NCBI GenBank assembly: GCA_900079765.1
Contig: LT599017.1
Span: forward strand, 806,001 to 870,000
DNA length: 64,000 nt
Reading direction: 5' to 3'
Source of the DNA: an uncultured Eubacteriales bacterium
GTDB taxonomy: Bacteria > Bacillota > Clostridia > Oscillospirales > Oscillospiraceae
Part shown: positions 17,833 through 28,343 of the stretch, piece after piece
Position numbering within the stretch: the stretch's first letter is position 1
How the letters are laid out: each line of letters starts with the position of its first letter
Notes under the pieces: model-generated
Databases searched by the model: none
Told to the model about the DNA's origin: nothing
Seen by the model: only the letters and a program-made list of their open reading frames with translations
Program-made: the position numbers and the translations under genes

Positions 17833-19302
17833 TTAGGATTCCAGGCCCGCCATGAGGTCTGACCAGTTGACCACTGTGGCCCCGGCTGGTGGCGTGGTCT
17901 CGGGGGCCTTGGTGGTGGAGGTGTATTTGACGTTTCCGTCCATACCGAAGGTAAAGAGATCGCCCAGCGCCAGGGAGCCCTTGGTGGTGGTGACGCCTGT
18001 TTCGCTGGCGGCAGCCTTCAGGCTGACGGTCAGGGTGTCCGCGTTCAGGCCGAGCGCGGAGAACTGGTTGAGCGAATCCTGAAGAGACTGGTCCTCAAGC
18101 CCGGCAAGGAGGCTCTTCACATCCAAAGAGAGATCAAACGTCTCCTCGTAGCCGGTGACCTCCCCCTTGGCGTTGGTGCTGAGAGTGAGTCCAAGGCTGA
18201 TGGCGACGCCATCCACCGTCTTGGTGAAGGTGTTGGTATATCCGCTGGAGACCTTCTTGAAGTTCTCGTCGGAGAAGGCCACGGCCAGCTCCTGAATGTC
18301 GGCGGCCAGCTCGGAGTAAGAAGTGGCGCTGCTTTCTACCGGTACGGAGGAGAGGAGAGTAGCCATGAGCTTGGCGTAGTCCACGCTCTTGGAGTTCTTC
18401 AGCAGAGTGGCAAAGTCCATCTCAAGTCCTGATTCCTTCAGAACCTCGTTGAGATCCATGAGGAGCCAGGCGCCGGCCGGCAGCTCGGGGATGGAATCGG
18501 ACATGCCGTCCACCAGGTAGTAGAGTTTGCCGGTGCTCATGTCACTGCGTACGTCCATGTCCATGTTGACCACCATCTCGTCGGGGGACGTGGTGGAGGT
18601 GTCCAGGCCCATGCCAGCCAGAAGGGTGTACAGCCCGGTCATGTCCATATCCATGCCGATGCTGGCTTGAATGGAGGTGCCGTTGGAGACGATGCCGTCG
18701 ACATCGCAGCCGGCAGTGAGAACCGGGCTGCCCAGGGCGGTGGCGTCCATACCGATCTTGCCGTTGAGTGCCCAGTTGCCGGTGTTATACTTCTCGCCGT
18801 AGGCGGCGAGCTTGCTCAGCAGGGTATAGCTATGGCCCGCCATGGCGCTGTCGATCAGCTTTTCGGTATCAACCAGCACGACAGTCTGGTTCTCAGCGTC
18901 CCAGCCCACATTGCATCCAAAGGCCTGGGCGGCAAAACGGACGGGAATATAGGTGCGACTATTTTTGGCGTAGGCCGCAACGTCCATGGGAATGACGGTT
19001 TCAATGCCGTCCTCGGTGACGGTGGCTTCAGTGGAGCCCAGCGCCATGCGCAGGGTGCGCCCGTCCTTGACGGCCACTACCGTGCTGGTTTCGCTCTCAT
19101 AGTCCACCTTGGCGCCCATGGCCTCGAACACGGTGCGGAAGGGGAGGAACGTGCGTCCGCTGACCGCCTCGGGGACTGCGTCGGAAAAGGTGAGGTACTT
19201 ACCGTCCAACTGGACCTGGATACCGGAGACGGCATGAGCCGGAACGACCATTCCGGCCATGAGCGCGAGGGTGCAGAGCAGAGACAGGATACGTTTTTTC
19301 AC
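17833..19302 (-). CDS. secreted stalk-domain protein, copy 1
   Basis: 489 aa. Signal peptide (1-24, ending VPAHA) then a copper amine oxidase N-terminal/stalk domain (about 27-145; motifs FLPFRTVFEAMGA and YIPVRFAAQAFGC). The C-terminal 340 residues resemble a beta-rich lipid-carrier-like region, not identified with confidence. GTG start behind AAAGGAGG. The first about 150 residues are nearly identical to the next gene upstream, the C-terminal parts diverge. Stalk domains are common in secreted Clostridia proteins, likely for wall attachment or protein contacts; no catalytic residues are seen. Confidence 0.85.
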   Translation of the reverse strand: MKKRILSLLCTLALMAGMVVPAHAVSGIQVQLDGKYLTFSDAVPEAVSGRTFLPFRTVFEAMGAKVDYESETSTVVAVKDGRTLRMALGSTEATVTEDGIETVIPMDVAAYAKNSRTYIPVRFAAQAFGCNVGWDAENQTVVLVDTEKLIDSAMAGHSYTLLSKLAAYGEKYNTGNWALNGKIGMDATALGSPVLTAGCDVDGIVSNGTSIQASIGMDMDMTGLYTLLAGMGLDTSTTSPDEMVVNMDMDVRSDMSTGKLYYLVDGMSDSIPELPAGAWLLMDLNEVLKESGLEMDFATLLKNSKSVDYAKLMATLLSSVPVESSATSYSELAADIQELAVAFSDENFKKVSSGYTNTFTKTVDGVAISLGLTLSTNAKGEVTGYEETFDLSLDVKSLLAGLEDQSLQDSLNQFSALGLNADTLTVSLKAAASETGVTTTKGSLALGDLFTFGMDGNVKYTSTTKAPETTPPAGATVVNWSDLMAGLES

Positions 19303-19340
19303 GGGAGAACCTCCTTTATTTTTGGAAAGCCTGTGGAAAC

Positions 19341-19369
19341 ATTATACAGCCTTACACCCCCCCTGTAAA
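19341..19369 (-). promoter_or_regulatory. promoter of stalk-domain copy 1
   Basis: On the minus strand TTTACA, 17-bp spacer, TATAAT. Same spacing and -10 as the promoter of copy 2. Confidence 0.6.
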
Positions 19370-19395
19370 TGGATGGGAACAAAAATGTTCACGTG

Positions 19396-21420
19396 TCAAT
19401 AAGAGAGCATAACGGTATCAATCATGGAGAAGTCCTCGTTGGAGATAAAGTAGAGCCCTCTGGTGCCGCTGGGGGAGAGAAGCACCAGCTTGGATACGGC
19501 CTTGCCCTGAAATCCCCCCGCGCTCAGGCGGTCTTGGCAGAGCTTGATGATTCCTTCGGCCCATTCGTTTTCGTACCTGGTATAGAAGGCCTCCTGCTCG
19601 GCATCTGTCATAGCTTCGACCATCTCGTTCGTAATGCTGTTAGAGGCATTGAAACGATCCATATAACCATCCATATCCCGGTCATTGACCTGCTCAAAAA
19701 GGGCGCAGGGCGTGAAGTCCACCCGCACGGAGTATTCGCCCCCCGAGAGGGCGGTGGCCGTCACGCTGTATCCGGCCTGGGAGTAAGCGCTGGTCAGAAT
19801 ACCCTTGAGCTTGGCGCGGTTGGCGGCGGTGAGGTATTCGTCCATAATTTCAAACTGGTAGCAGAGGTATTCGTATTCAGCGTCAATGCTATGCTGGTAG
19901 ATGGCTTTGACCTCCTGCGCGGTCAGGCCGGTGAGGCGCAGGAAGCTACTGTCGCATTGGCCGGTGTAATAGGCGTCCAGCGTGCCTTTGACCAGGGTCG
20001 CGGCTTCGTTGGCATTTGAGATCTTTGCAGCGGTAATGGGGGCGCTTTCAGCCGCGAGGTCTTCTATGGTGAGGATGGTGGCCCCGGCAGGAGGCTTGGT
20101 CTGGGGCGCCGTGGAGGAGGCGGAGATCTGGAGGGAGAAATTAGATGTATACTCAGAGCCTTCGCCGTCTGTCTGTCGAGATAGATACTCAATCTTGCCG
20201 CCTGAGATGTAATTGGTGGTGAGGTCCATAGAGGTGTTGCCGTACTCGTCGGAGGTGGAGGAATCCTTTATGGTGGTCTTGTAGCCCGTGACCTTGCCGC
20301 CGGAGTAGGTCAGGTCCAGTGTGGTGGCCCAGAGGTCGGGGTCGTGATTTAGCGTCAGGGTGGTGGTATAGCCGGTGCTGGTTTTGGTAAAGGCGCTGTC
20401 GCGGAAGGGACCGGCCAGCGTTTCGAGCTCCGTGCGGATGGTATCCATGGCGGTGGAGCTGTCGTTCAGGGACAACGAGCTGAGATGGGAGACGATAGAG
20501 TGTGCCAGCTCAAATTTCATCATACTGTTCCAGTCCTGGAGAGAAGCGACTGTCGCGATCAAAGAATCCGGACCGGGCATATCGCTGGTGAAGCCGGAGA
20601 GAACATCGGCGTTCTCAGCGGACAGCCAGGCGCCGTCAGGCAGACCCAGGGACATAAGGTTGCCGGAGGTGGTTATATAATAGGCGCTGCCCGAACCGCG
20701 TACCTGTATGGAGCCGGACATTTTCATGTCTTCGGTGGCGGTCTGCCCAAGCTGCCCAGCCAGGCCGCTCGTGTCCAATACCATCTTCATGGTGGCCTCT
20801 ATGGCCCCCGTGTCGGCAGTCCCCACGCCGCTAATGTCGCCGTCTATGCTGAAGAGGCCCGTGGAGACGTTGAATTTGCCGGAAATGCTCTGGTTGCCCG
20901 GGCCAATGGAGGGAAGGTGGGAAATATAATGGTTATAGAGGGAGAAGTCCTCTCCGGCCAGTGTGTCTTCCACCAGTTTTCCCAGATCCACGATGATAAC
21001 CGTCTGGTCCTTGCTGTCCCAGCCCACGTTGCAGCCAAAGGCTTGGGCGGCGAATCGGACTGGAATATAGGTGCGGTTATTTTTGGCGTAGGCCGCAACG
21101 TCCATGGAAATGACGGTCTCTATGCCGTCCTCGGTGACAGTGGCCTCGGTGGAGCCCAGCGCCATGCGCAGAGTGCGACCGTCCTTGACGGCCACGACGG
21201 TGCTCGTGGCGCTCTCATAGTCTACGTCGGCGCCCATGGCTTCGAACACGGCGCGGAAGGGGAGGAACGTGCGGCCGCTGACTGCCTCAGGCTCGGCATC
21301 GGAAAAGGTGAGGTATTTGCCGTCCAACTGGACCTGGATGCCGGAGTTGGCGGAGGCCGGGACAGCCATTCCGGCCATGAGTGCTAGGGTGCAGAGCAGG
21401 GACAGGATGCGTTTTTTCAT
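19396..21420 (-). CDS. secreted stalk-domain protein, copy 2 with C-terminal extension
   Basis: 674 aa. Signal peptide (1-24, ending VPASA), stalk domain (about 27-145) almost identical to copy 1, a middle part similar in style to copy 1, and an extra about 200-residue C-terminal domain starting near APITAAKISNANEAATLVKG that resembles the DUF5105-like folds of clostridial lipoproteins (tentative). ATG at 21420 has GGAGGG at 6 nt; an upstream in-frame start lacks this. It has its own promoter and lies 93 bp before copy 1, so the pair looks like a tandem duplication followed by loss or gain of the C-terminal domain. Confidence 0.83.
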   Translation of the reverse strand: MKKRILSLLCTLALMAGMAVPASANSGIQVQLDGKYLTFSDAEPEAVSGRTFLPFRAVFEAMGADVDYESATSTVVAVKDGRTLRMALGSTEATVTEDGIETVISMDVAAYAKNNRTYIPVRFAAQAFGCNVGWDSKDQTVIIVDLGKLVEDTLAGEDFSLYNHYISHLPSIGPGNQSISGKFNVSTGLFSIDGDISGVGTADTGAIEATMKMVLDTSGLAGQLGQTATEDMKMSGSIQVRGSGSAYYITTSGNLMSLGLPDGAWLSAENADVLSGFTSDMPGPDSLIATVASLQDWNSMMKFELAHSIVSHLSSLSLNDSSTAMDTIRTELETLAGPFRDSAFTKTSTGYTTTLTLNHDPDLWATTLDLTYSGGKVTGYKTTIKDSSTSDEYGNTSMDLTTNYISGGKIEYLSRQTDGEGSEYTSNFSLQISASSTAPQTKPPAGATILTIEDLAAESAPITAAKISNANEAATLVKGTLDAYYTGQCDSSFLRLTGLTAQEVKAIYQHSIDAEYEYLCYQFEIMDEYLTAANRAKLKGILTSAYSQAGYSVTATALSGGEYSVRVDFTPCALFEQVNDRDMDGYMDRFNASNSITNEMVEAMTDAEQEAFYTRYENEWAEGIIKLCQDRLSAGGFQGKAVSKLVLLSPSGTRGLYFISNEDFSMIDTVMLSY

Positions 21421-21458
21421 GGAAAACCCTCCTTTGTTTTGTCGAACCCTATGAAGCA

Positions 21459-21487
21459 ATTATACTGTATTTTCCATCCTATGCAAA
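21459..21487 (-). promoter_or_regulatory. promoter of stalk-domain copy 2
   Basis: On the minus strand TTTGCA, 17-bp spacer, TATAAT, about 39 bp ahead of the ATG. Confidence 0.6.
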
Positions 21488-21561
21488 TGATGAGAGTGGA
21501 TAAAATTGGGGTATGTTCCAAGATAGGGGCGGGCTGTAAATTTGCCTCTCCTAACTCGCTC

Positions 21562-21590
21562 TTGTAACACATAGGCCATAGTGATATAAT
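21562..21590 (+). promoter_or_regulatory. pyrE promoter
   Basis: TTGTAA, 17-bp spacer, TATAAT; start codon 36 bp downstream. The short leader shows no PyrR-type attenuator. Confidence 0.65.
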
Positions 21591-21625
21591 ACTTCGACTG
21601 ATTGCAACGAAAAGGGGATTTTAAC

Positions 21626-22297
21626 ATGACTTATAAAGAGGAATTCATCACCTTCATGGTGCGCTCCGGCGTGCTCACCTTTGGCGACTTTACCACCAAG
21701 TCCGGGCGCAAGACCCCCTATTTCATTAACACAGGCAACTATAAGACCGGCGCACAAGCCGCTAAGCTGGGGGACTACTATGCTGCCTGTATTCAGGAGA
21801 ACCTGCCCCGGGGGGTGGACTGTCTCTTCGGCCCTGCCTACAAGGGTATCCCCCTGGCGGTGGGGGCAGCCTCCTCCCTGTACCGCAGCTATGGCCGGGA
21901 CCTGCCCTACTGCTTTAACCGCAAGGAGGCCAAGGACCACGGCGAGGGCGGCAGCATGGTGGGCTACAAGCCCCAGGACGGGGACAAGGTGGTCATTGTG
22001 GAGGACGTGGTGACCGCGGGCACCGCCGTGCGTGAGACCATCGAGCTCTTCACCCATGTGGCCGCGGTGGATCTGTGCGCTCTTATCGTATCGGTGGACC
22101 GCATGGAGCGGGGCACCGGGGACAAGACCACCCTGGACGAGCTGCGGGAGGAACACGGCATTGCCGTCTACCCCATCGTTACCGTCCGGGAGGTTATTGC
22201 CTTCCTGCACAATAAAAGCCTGGATGGGAAGGTCTACATTGATGACGATATGAAAGCCCGCATGGAGGCCTACCTCAAGGAGTACGGCGCGCGGTAA
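21626..22297 (+). CDS. pyrE: orotate phosphoribosyltransferase
   Basis: 223 aa. Transfers phosphoribose from PRPP to orotate, giving OMP in pyrimidine synthesis. The PRPP-binding motif is VVIVEDVVTAGTAVRET (about 116-132) and the N-terminal TFGDFTTKSGRKTPYF fits the family. ATG at 21626 follows AAGGGG at 8-nt spacing; an upstream TTG in frame lacks a binding site. No other pyr gene is adjacent, so it is detached from any pyr operon here. Confidence 0.93.
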   Translation: MTYKEEFITFMVRSGVLTFGDFTTKSGRKTPYFINTGNYKTGAQAAKLGDYYAACIQENLPRGVDCLFGPAYKGIPLAVGAASSLYRSYGRDLPYCFNRKEAKDHGEGGSMVGYKPQDGDKVVIVEDVVTAGTAVRETIELFTHVAAVDLCALIVSVDRMERGTGDKTTLDELREEHGIAVYPIVTVREVIAFLHNKSLDGKVYIDDDMKARMEAYLKEYGAR

Positions 22298-22355
22298 CGT
22301 CGTATAGACATATAGGGTTCGCCCTCTGGGCGGCCCACAGAAGGAGGGGAAGGCT

Positions 22356-23030
22356 ATGGGTGTCCACGACGGACACAGAAAGCGGCTGAAAGCCGAGTTT
22401 TTGGCGCGGCCCGAGACCTTTCCCGACCATAAGCTCTTAGAGCTGCTCCTTTTCTACGTCAACCCCCGTGGCGACGTGAATCCCACCGCTCATGAGCTTT
22501 TAGACCGTTTCGGCTCCCTTGCAGGGGTCATGGACGCCACGCCCGAGGCCTTGACGAACTGCCCTGGCGTGGGGGAGCACGCCGTCTCCCTCCTCAGGGT
22601 GGTCAAGGAGCTGGGCCGCCGGTATGACGCCCAGCGGGCCAACGCGGAGGATGTGGTGGGCTCCGCCCGGGACGCATCTTATATTTTCCGCCCCCACTTC
22701 TACGGCGCGCGCAGCGAGATGGTCTTCCTCCTCTGCATGGATGGGAAGGGCAAGGTGCTGGGCTGCCCCAAGGTGGGGGAGGGCAACGTGAACGCTGCCG
22801 AGATCGCAACCCGCCAGATTGTGGAAAAGGCCCTCAACCACAACGCAGCTCAGGTCATCCTGGCTCACAACCATGTCTCCGGACTGGCTCTGCCTTCCGG
22901 CGAGGATCGGGCTACCACTCTCTACCTCAGAGAAATTCTGCGGCAGGTGGGCGTGGTGCTGGTGGACCATATGATCTTCGTGGACGACGACATGGTCTCC
23001 ATGCGGGAAAGCGGCTATTTACAAGAATAA
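22356..23030 (+). CDS. radC: RadC-family JAB-domain protein
   Basis: 224 aa. N-terminal UPF0758/HhH-like region (about 1-95, NCPGVGEHAVSLL) followed by a JAB/MPN metalloprotease-like domain (about 100-224) with the full JAMM signature: HNH, then Ser and Asp in HNHVSGLALPSGED. RadC proteins are annotated as repair proteins but their biochemical role is unresolved. GAAGGAGGGG precedes the ATG. It lies between pyrE and a LexA-boxed uvrBA operon. Confidence 0.88.
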   Translation: MGVHDGHRKRLKAEFLARPETFPDHKLLELLLFYVNPRGDVNPTAHELLDRFGSLAGVMDATPEALTNCPGVGEHAVSLLRVVKELGRRYDAQRANAEDVVGSARDASYIFRPHFYGARSEMVFLLCMDGKGKVLGCPKVGEGNVNAAEIATRQIVEKALNHNAAQVILAHNHVSGLALPSGEDRATTLYLREILRQVGVVLVDHMIFVDDDMVSMRESGYLQE

Positions 23031-23049
23031 AAATAGTGCGAAATTCCTA

Positions 23050-23078
23050 TTGCAATAGAACGTCTGTTTTGGTAGAAT
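23050..23078 (+). promoter_or_regulatory. uvrBA promoter with LexA-like box
   Basis: TTGCAA, 17-bp spacer, TAGAAT. Between the elements sits GAACGTCTGTTT (23058-23069), matching the clostridial LexA pattern GAACNNNNGTTT, so repressor binding would block RNA polymerase. The 5' UTR to 23190 can form a CTTGGCC/GGCCAAG hairpin. Confidence 0.65.
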
Positions 23079-23190
23079 GTTTGTACGACAGAAGCGCTGA
23101 GCCGTCGAGCAGGGGAGCTTGGCCCGGAGTCGGAGGGAAATTGACCCGGCCAAGAGACATGCGAAGCATGACAACAGGGAGGTGAGTTCT

Positions 23191-25173
23191 ATGCCCAAAT
23201 TTGAAGTTGTATCTGAATATCAGCCCGCCGGCGACCAGCCGGAGGCCATAGAGGCCCTGGCCAGGGGCGTGGAGCTGGGCCTGTCCGAGCAGACCCTGAA
23301 GGGCGTCACCGGCTCGGGCAAGACCTTTACCATGGCAAAGACCATCGAACGCCTCCAGCGGCCCACATTGGTGCTTGCCCACAACAAGACCCTGGCCGCC
23401 CAGCTCTGCGCCGAGTTCAAGGAGTTCTTTCCCAACAACGCGGTGGAGTACTTCGTCTCCTACTATGATTACTATCAACCGGAGGCCTATATCCCGCACA
23501 CCGACACTTTCATCGAAAAGGATGCCTCTACCAACGACGAGATCGACCGCCTGCGGCTCTCCGCCACCTGTGCGTTGCTGGAGCGGCGGGACGTGATCGT
23601 GGTCTCCTCCGTCTCCTGTATCTACGGCCTGGGTGAGCCGGAGGACTTCGCCAAGATGATGGTCTCCCTTCGGCCCGGGATGCACATGGAGCGGGACTAC
23701 CTCATCAAGCGTCTGGTGGAGATCCGCTACGAGCGCAACGACATCGCCTGGGAGCGGAATATGTTCCGTGTCCGGGGTGACACGGTAGAGGTCTGGCCCG
23801 CCTACTGGAAGGACGTGGCCCTGCGCATCGAGTTTTTTGGCGATGAGGTGGAGCGCGTCTCAGAGATCAACGTGGTCACCGGCGCTGTGATCAACGTCCG
23901 CAGCCATGCTCCCATCTACCCCGCCACCCACTATATCACCCCCAGGGACAAGATGGTGGCCGCCATCGAGGAGATCCGCCAGGAGCTGGATCAGCGGGTG
24001 GCCTACTTCGAGGAGCGGGAGATGCTTGTGGAGGCCCAACGCATCAAGCAGCGCACCCTGTACGACATTGAGATGATGCAGGAGCTGGGCTACTGCTCCG
24101 GCATCGAGAACTACTCCCGGGTCATCTCGGGCCGCCCGGTGGGGTCGGCCCCCATGACCCTCATCGACTACTTCCCCAAGGACTTCGTCATGTTCATCGA
24201 CGAGAGCCACGTTACGACTCCCCAGGTCCGGGCCATGTACAACGGCGACCATGCACGGAAGACCACCCTCATCGACTACGGATTTCGCCTGCCCTGCGCC
24301 TTCGATAACCGTCCCCTCAAGTTCGAGGAGTTCGAGCAGCGCATCAATCAGGTCATTTACGTCTCGGCTACCCCCGCGGAGTACGAGCGGACACGGTCGG
24401 GTCAGATCGTGGAGCAGGTCATCCGCCCCACCGGGCTCCTGGACCCCAAGGTGGAGGTAAGGCCCGTGGAGGGGCAGATCGACGACCTCATCGGTGAGAT
24501 CAACGAGCGTACCGCCCGGAGCGAGCGGGTGCTGGTCACCACCCTCACCAAGAAAATGGCGGAGGACCTGACCGCCTACCTCAAGAACGCGGGCATCAAG
24601 ATCCGCTATATGCACCATGATATTGATACCATCCAGCGACAGGAGATCATCCGGGATCTGCGCCTGGGGGTATTCGATGTGCTGGTGGGCATCAACCTCC
24701 TGCGAGAGGGCCTTGATCTGCCCGAGGTGAGCTTAGTGGCCATCCTGGACGCCGACAAGGAGGGGTTCCTCCGCAGTGAGACTTCCCTCATCCAGACCAT
24801 TGGCCGGGCGGCCCGTAACGCAGAGGGCTTGGTCATCATGTACGCCGATAAGATTACCCCCTCCATGCGTGCCGCCATGGATGAGACCGAGCGGAGAAGA
24901 AAGCTCCAGGATGAGTTCAACAAAGCCCACGGCATCGTCCCCAAGACTATCATCAAGAGCGTGCGCAACCTCATCGAGATATCCCAGGATGCGGACGGGA
25001 ACAAGGAGTTCGATTTCAACGCCAAGCAGCTCACCAAGCTCCAGCGCATGGAGGCCATCGCCAAGCTGGAGAAAGAGATGCGCGAGGCCAGCAAGCTCCT
25101 GGAGTTCGAGTACGCCGCCATCTTGAGGGACAAGATCATCAAGCTCCGCGGCGAGGGGTACGACAAACATTGA
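23191..25173 (+). CDS. uvrB: excinuclease ABC subunit B
   Basis: 660 aa, normal length. Damage-verifying helicase-like subunit of nucleotide excision repair. Walker [14 protein letters not shown], the beta-hairpin [16 protein letters not shown]-like DESH, helicase motifs VSATPAEYE and QTIGRAARN, and a C-terminal UVR domain for UvrC contact (about 620-660). ATG at 23191 lies behind GGGAGGTGAG. A frame extension of 24 codons upstream is rejected for lack of a binding site. uvrA follows 53 bp downstream. Confidence 0.97.
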   Translation: MPKFEVVSEYQPAGDQPEAIEALARGVELGLSEQTLKGVTGSGKTFTMAKTIERLQRPTLVLAHNKTLAAQLCAEFKEFFPNNAVEYFVSYYDYYQPEAYIPHTDTFIEKDASTNDEIDRLRLSATCALLERRDVIVVSSVSCIYGLGEPEDFAKMMVSLRPGMHMERDYLIKRLVEIRYERNDIAWERNMFRVRGDTVEVWPAYWKDVALRIEFFGDEVERVSEINVVTGAVINVRSHAPIYPATHYITPRDKMVAAIEEIRQELDQRVAYFEEREMLVEAQRIKQRTLYDIEMMQELGYCSGIENYSRVISGRPVGSAPMTLIDYFPKDFVMFIDESHVTTPQVRAMYNGDHARKTTLIDYGFRLPCAFDNRPLKFEEFEQRINQVIYVSATPAEYERTRSGQIVEQVIRPTGLLDPKVEVRPVEGQIDDLIGEINERTARSERVLVTTLTKKMAEDLTAYLKNAGIKIRYMHHDIDTIQRQEIIRDLRLGVFDVLVGINLLREGLDLPEVSLVAILDADKEGFLRSETSLIQTIGRAARNAEGLVIMYADKITPSMRAAMDETERRRKLQDEFNKAHGIVPKTIIKSVRNLIEISQDADGNKEFDFNAKQLTKLQRMEAIAKLEKEMREASKLLEFEYAAILRDKIIKLRGEGYDKH

Positions 25174-25226
25174 AATTAACCCCGCCAAATGGCGGGAGGA
25201 CTGCTATTACAAAGAGGAATGAACCT

Positions 25227-28052
25227 ATGCTGGACCATATTTACGTCAAAGGCGCACGGGAAAATAACCTGAAGAACATCGACGTGGAAATCCCCCGGGA
25301 CAAGCTGGTGGTGCTCACGGGACTCAGCGGCTCGGGAAAATCCTCCCTGGCCTTTGACACCATTTACGCCGAGGGGCAGCGCCGCTATGTGGAGAGCCTC
25401 AGCTCCTATGCCCGCATGTTCCTGGGCCAGATGGAGAAACCCGATGTGGACTATATCGACGGCCTCTCGCCCGCCATCTCCATCGACCAGAAGACCACCT
25501 CCAAAAACCCCCGTTCCACTGTGGGCACCGTCACCGAGATATACGACTACCTCCGCCTTCTCTGGGCGAGGGTGGGTACCCCCCACTGCCCCAAGTGCGG
25601 CAAGGAGATTCAGCAGCAGACCATTGACCAGATCATTGATCAGGTCCTGGCCCTGCCGGAGGCCACCCGTATCCAGATACTGGCCCCTGTGGTCCGCGCC
25701 CGCAAGGGCGAGTACCAGAAGGTCTTTGAGGATGCCCGCAAGTCGGGCTACATCCGCGCCCGGGTGGACGGCTCCCTCTACGAGCTGACCGAGGAGATCA
25801 AGCTCGAGAAGAATAAAAAGCATAACATCGAGATCGTGGTGGACCGGCTGGTCATCCGCGCCGATATCGCACAGCGGCTCACCGACTCGGTGGAGACCGC
25901 CGCGGCCCTAGCGGGCGGACTGGTTATTGTAAACATTGTCAGCGAGGACCGGGACATCCTTTTCTCCCAGAACTACGCCTGCGAGGACTGCGGCATCTCC
26001 ATCGAGGAGCTGACTCCCCGCATGTTCTCCTTCAATAACCCCTACGGAGCCTGTCCCACCTGCACCGGTCTGGGCAGCCAGCTCAAGATCGACCCCGACC
26101 TCATCATCCCCAACAAGGAGCTCTCCCTTCTGGACGGGGCCATCACCGCCACCGGCTGGAACAACATCAAGGGGGATTCCATCTCCAGGATGTACTTTGA
26201 GGCCTTGTCCCAGAAGTATAAGTTCAAGCTCAATACCCCCGTGAAGGATCTGCCCCCTGAGGTGGTGGACATCATCCTCTACGGTACCAAAGGGGAAAAG
26301 CTCAAGCTGACCTATGACCGGGAGCGGGGCCAGGGTACACTTTATCAGGCCTTCGAGGGCATCTGCAATAACCTGGAGCGCCGCTACCGGGAGACTCAGT
26401 CCGACGCCATGCGCCGGGAGCTGGAGGAGTGCATGAGCGAGAGCCCCTGCCCGGACTGCGGCGGCAAGCGGCTCAAGAAAGAGTCACTGGCTGTCACGGT
26501 GGGGGATACCAACATCGACGAATTCACCCGCAAGTCGGTGGTCCAGGCCCTGGGCTTTATCGACGGGCTGGAGCTCTCCGCCCAGAAGATGCTCATTGCC
26601 GAGCGGATCTTGAAGGAGATCCGTGAGCGGCTGGGGTTCCTCCGCTCGGTGGGCCTTCAATACCTGACGCTTAACCGCGCGGCCGCCACCCTCTCCGGCG
26701 GTGAAAGCCAGCGCATCCGCCTGGCGACCCAAATCGGCTCCTCGCTCATGGGGGTGCTCTATATTCTGGACGAGCCGTCCATCGGCCTCCACCAGCGGGA
26801 TAACGACATGCTCCTCGCCACGATGAAACGCCTGCGTGACCTGGGCAACACTCTCCTCGTCGTGGAGCACGATGAGGATACCATGCGCGCCGCCGACTAT
26901 ATCGTGGACATCGGCCCCGGCGCGGGGGTCCATGGCGGCGACGTGGTCGCCGTGGGCACCGCCGAGGAGGTTATGAACACCCCGGGCTCCATCACCGGGG
27001 ATTACCTCTCCGGGCGGAGGAAGATCCCCGTCCCCACAGAGCGGCGAAAGGGGAGCGGCAAGATCCTCACCGTCCGGGGCGCAGCGGAAAATAACCTCCG
27101 GGAGGTGGACGTGTCTATTCCCCTGGGCACCTTCACCTGCGTCACCGGCGTGTCCGGCTCGGGCAAGTCGAGCCTGGTGAACGAGATCATCTTCAAGCGC
27201 CTGGGGGCCGACCTCAACCGCATGAAGGTTCGCCCCGGCAAGCACGCAGCCTTGGAGGGTGAGGAGTTTTTGGACAAGGTCATCGACATTGACCAGTCCC
27301 CCATCGGGCGTACCCCCCGTTCCAACCCCGCCACCTACACGGGCCTCTTCAACGACATCCGGGAGCTTTTCGCCTCTACCCAGGACGCGAAAGCCCGGGG
27401 TTACAGCTCGGGCCGGTTCTCCTTCAACGTCCGGGGCGGCCGGTGCGAGGCCTGTGCCGGCGACGGCCTGCTGAAGATAGAGATGCACTTCCTGCCCGAC
27501 ATCTACGTCCCCTGTGAGGTCTGCAAGGGCAAGCGCTATAACCGGGAAACCCTGGAAGTCAAGTATAAGGGCAAGAACATCTATGAGGTGCTGGACATGA
27601 CGGTGGAGGAGGCCCTGCCCTTCTTCGAGAATCTGCCCAAGCTCTACAATAAGCTCCAGACCCTCTGCGAGGTGGGCCTGGGCTACGTAAAGTTGGGCCA
27701 GCCGTCCACCACCCTATCCGGCGGCGAGGCCCAGCGGGTCAAGCTGGCTACCGAGCTCTCCAAGCGGAGCACCGGCAGCACCATCTATATCCTGGACGAG
27801 CCCACCACCGGCCTCCATACCGCCGATGTGCACAAGCTCATCGAGGTGCTCCAGCAGCTGGTGGACGTGGGCAACACCGTCCTGGTCATCGAACACAACT
27901 TGGACGTCATCAAGACCGCCGACCATGTCATCGACCTTGGCCCCGAGGGGGGCGACGGCGGTGGGTATGTGGTCTGTACCGGCACGCCGGAAGATATTGC
28001 GGCCTGTGAGGAGAGCTACACCGGCAGATATCTGAAGAAGGTATTGGAATAG
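25227..28052 (+). CDS. uvrA: excinuclease ABC subunit A
   Basis: 941 aa, full length. Dimeric ABC-type DNA damage sensor of nucleotide excision repair. Two ATPase modules ([26 protein letters not shown]; signatures LSGGESQRI and LSGGEAQRV) and zinc-finger cysteine pairs (CPKCGK; CEDCG with [12 protein letters not shown] with CEVCKG). ATG at 25227 follows AGAGGA. The last 80 bases, including the stop, are repeated 119 bp downstream (28172-28251), so the final residues KKVLE have a second version KNVLG there. Confidence 0.97.
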   Translation: MLDHIYVKGARENNLKNIDVEIPRDKLVVLTGLSGSGKSSLAFDTIYAEGQRRYVESLSSYARMFLGQMEKPDVDYIDGLSPAISIDQKTTSKNPRSTVGTVTEIYDYLRLLWARVGTPHCPKCGKEIQQQTIDQIIDQVLALPEATRIQILAPVVRARKGEYQKVFEDARKSGYIRARVDGSLYELTEEIKLEKNKKHNIEIVVDRLVIRADIAQRLTDSVETAAALAGGLVIVNIVSEDRDILFSQNYACEDCGISIEELTPRMFSFNNPYGACPTCTGLGSQLKIDPDLIIPNKELSLLDGAITATGWNNIKGDSISRMYFEALSQKYKFKLNTPVKDLPPEVVDIILYGTKGEKLKLTYDRERGQGTLYQAFEGICNNLERRYRETQSDAMRRELEECMSESPCPDCGGKRLKKESLAVTVGDTNIDEFTRKSVVQALGFIDGLELSAQKMLIAERILKEIRERLGFLRSVGLQYLTLNRAAATLSGGESQRIRLATQIGSSLMGVLYILDEPSIGLHQRDNDMLLATMKRLRDLGNTLLVVEHDEDTMRAADYIVDIGPGAGVHGGDVVAVGTAEEVMNTPGSITGDYLSGRRKIPVPTERRKGSGKILTVRGAAENNLREVDVSIPLGTFTCVTGVSGSGKSSLVNEIIFKRLGADLNRMKVRPGKHAALEGEEFLDKVIDIDQSPIGRTPRSNPATYTGLFNDIRELFASTQDAKARGYSSGRFSFNVRGGRCEACAGDGLLKIEMHFLPDIYVPCEVCKGKRYNRETLEVKYKGKNIYEVLDMTVEEALPFFENLPKLYNKLQTLCEVGLGYVKLGQPSTTLSGGEAQRVKLATELSKRSTGSTIYILDEPTTGLHTADVHKLIEVLQQLVDVGNTVLVIEHNLDVIKTADHVIDLGPEGGDGGGYVVCTGTPEDIAACEESYTGRYLKKVLE

Positions 28053-28171
28053 GCGGTGCAGACCACACCAAGCGTTTTGGGCCATAGGCCAAAACCTTGA
28101 AATCGCCCGAATTCAGTTCGGGGGATTTGAGTAAAATAGGGGTCCCCAACGGGCCCTCGGCCCGTTGGGGT
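28053..28171 (+). repeat. hairpin spacer element between uvrA tail and its echo
   Basis: 119 bp with GTTTTGGGCC/GGCCAAAAC, hairpin 1 at 28100-28128 (AAATC...GATTT, apical GAA-TTCAG-TTC), the link GAGTAAAATAGGGG, and hairpin 2 at 28144-28170 (12-bp stem CCCCAACGGGCC, loop CTC). CCAAGCGTTTTG, hairpin 1 and GATTTGAGTAAAA recur after comF (31957-32084). Hairpin 2 lacks a T-run. No ORF. Confidence 0.7.
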
Positions 28172-28251
28172 TCTGTACCGGCACGCCGGAAGATATTGCG
28201 GCCTGTGAGGAGAGCTACACCGGCAGATATCTGAAGAATGTACTGGGGTAA
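28172..28251 (+). pseudogene. duplicated 3' end of uvrA (echo)
   Basis: 80 bases matching 27973-28052 at 75 positions, covering the last 26 codons and stop. The five differences lie in the final 13 bases and change KKVLE-stop(TAG) to KNVLG-stop(TAA). No start codon or ribosome binding site, so it is a non-expressed fragment. It is followed by GTAAGATTT, as is the era echo. Confidence 0.85.
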
Positions 28252-28343
28252 GATTTAGGACAGTATTTGCTGAAAATGGCCGATTTTACACATCCCTCAC
28301 CTCCGTTTCCTTCCCTGCATAGGATGACGCGGAGGTGAGTGGT

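Noticed and set aside
28144-28170. Hairpin 2 of the uvrA spacer as a transcription terminator
   Set aside because: Strong stem but no T-run here or at era, comF and mutS2, and its sequence differs at each site.
28172-28251. The uvrA echo as a separate small gene
   Set aside because: No start codon or ribosome binding site, and it is plainly a copy of the gene tail.
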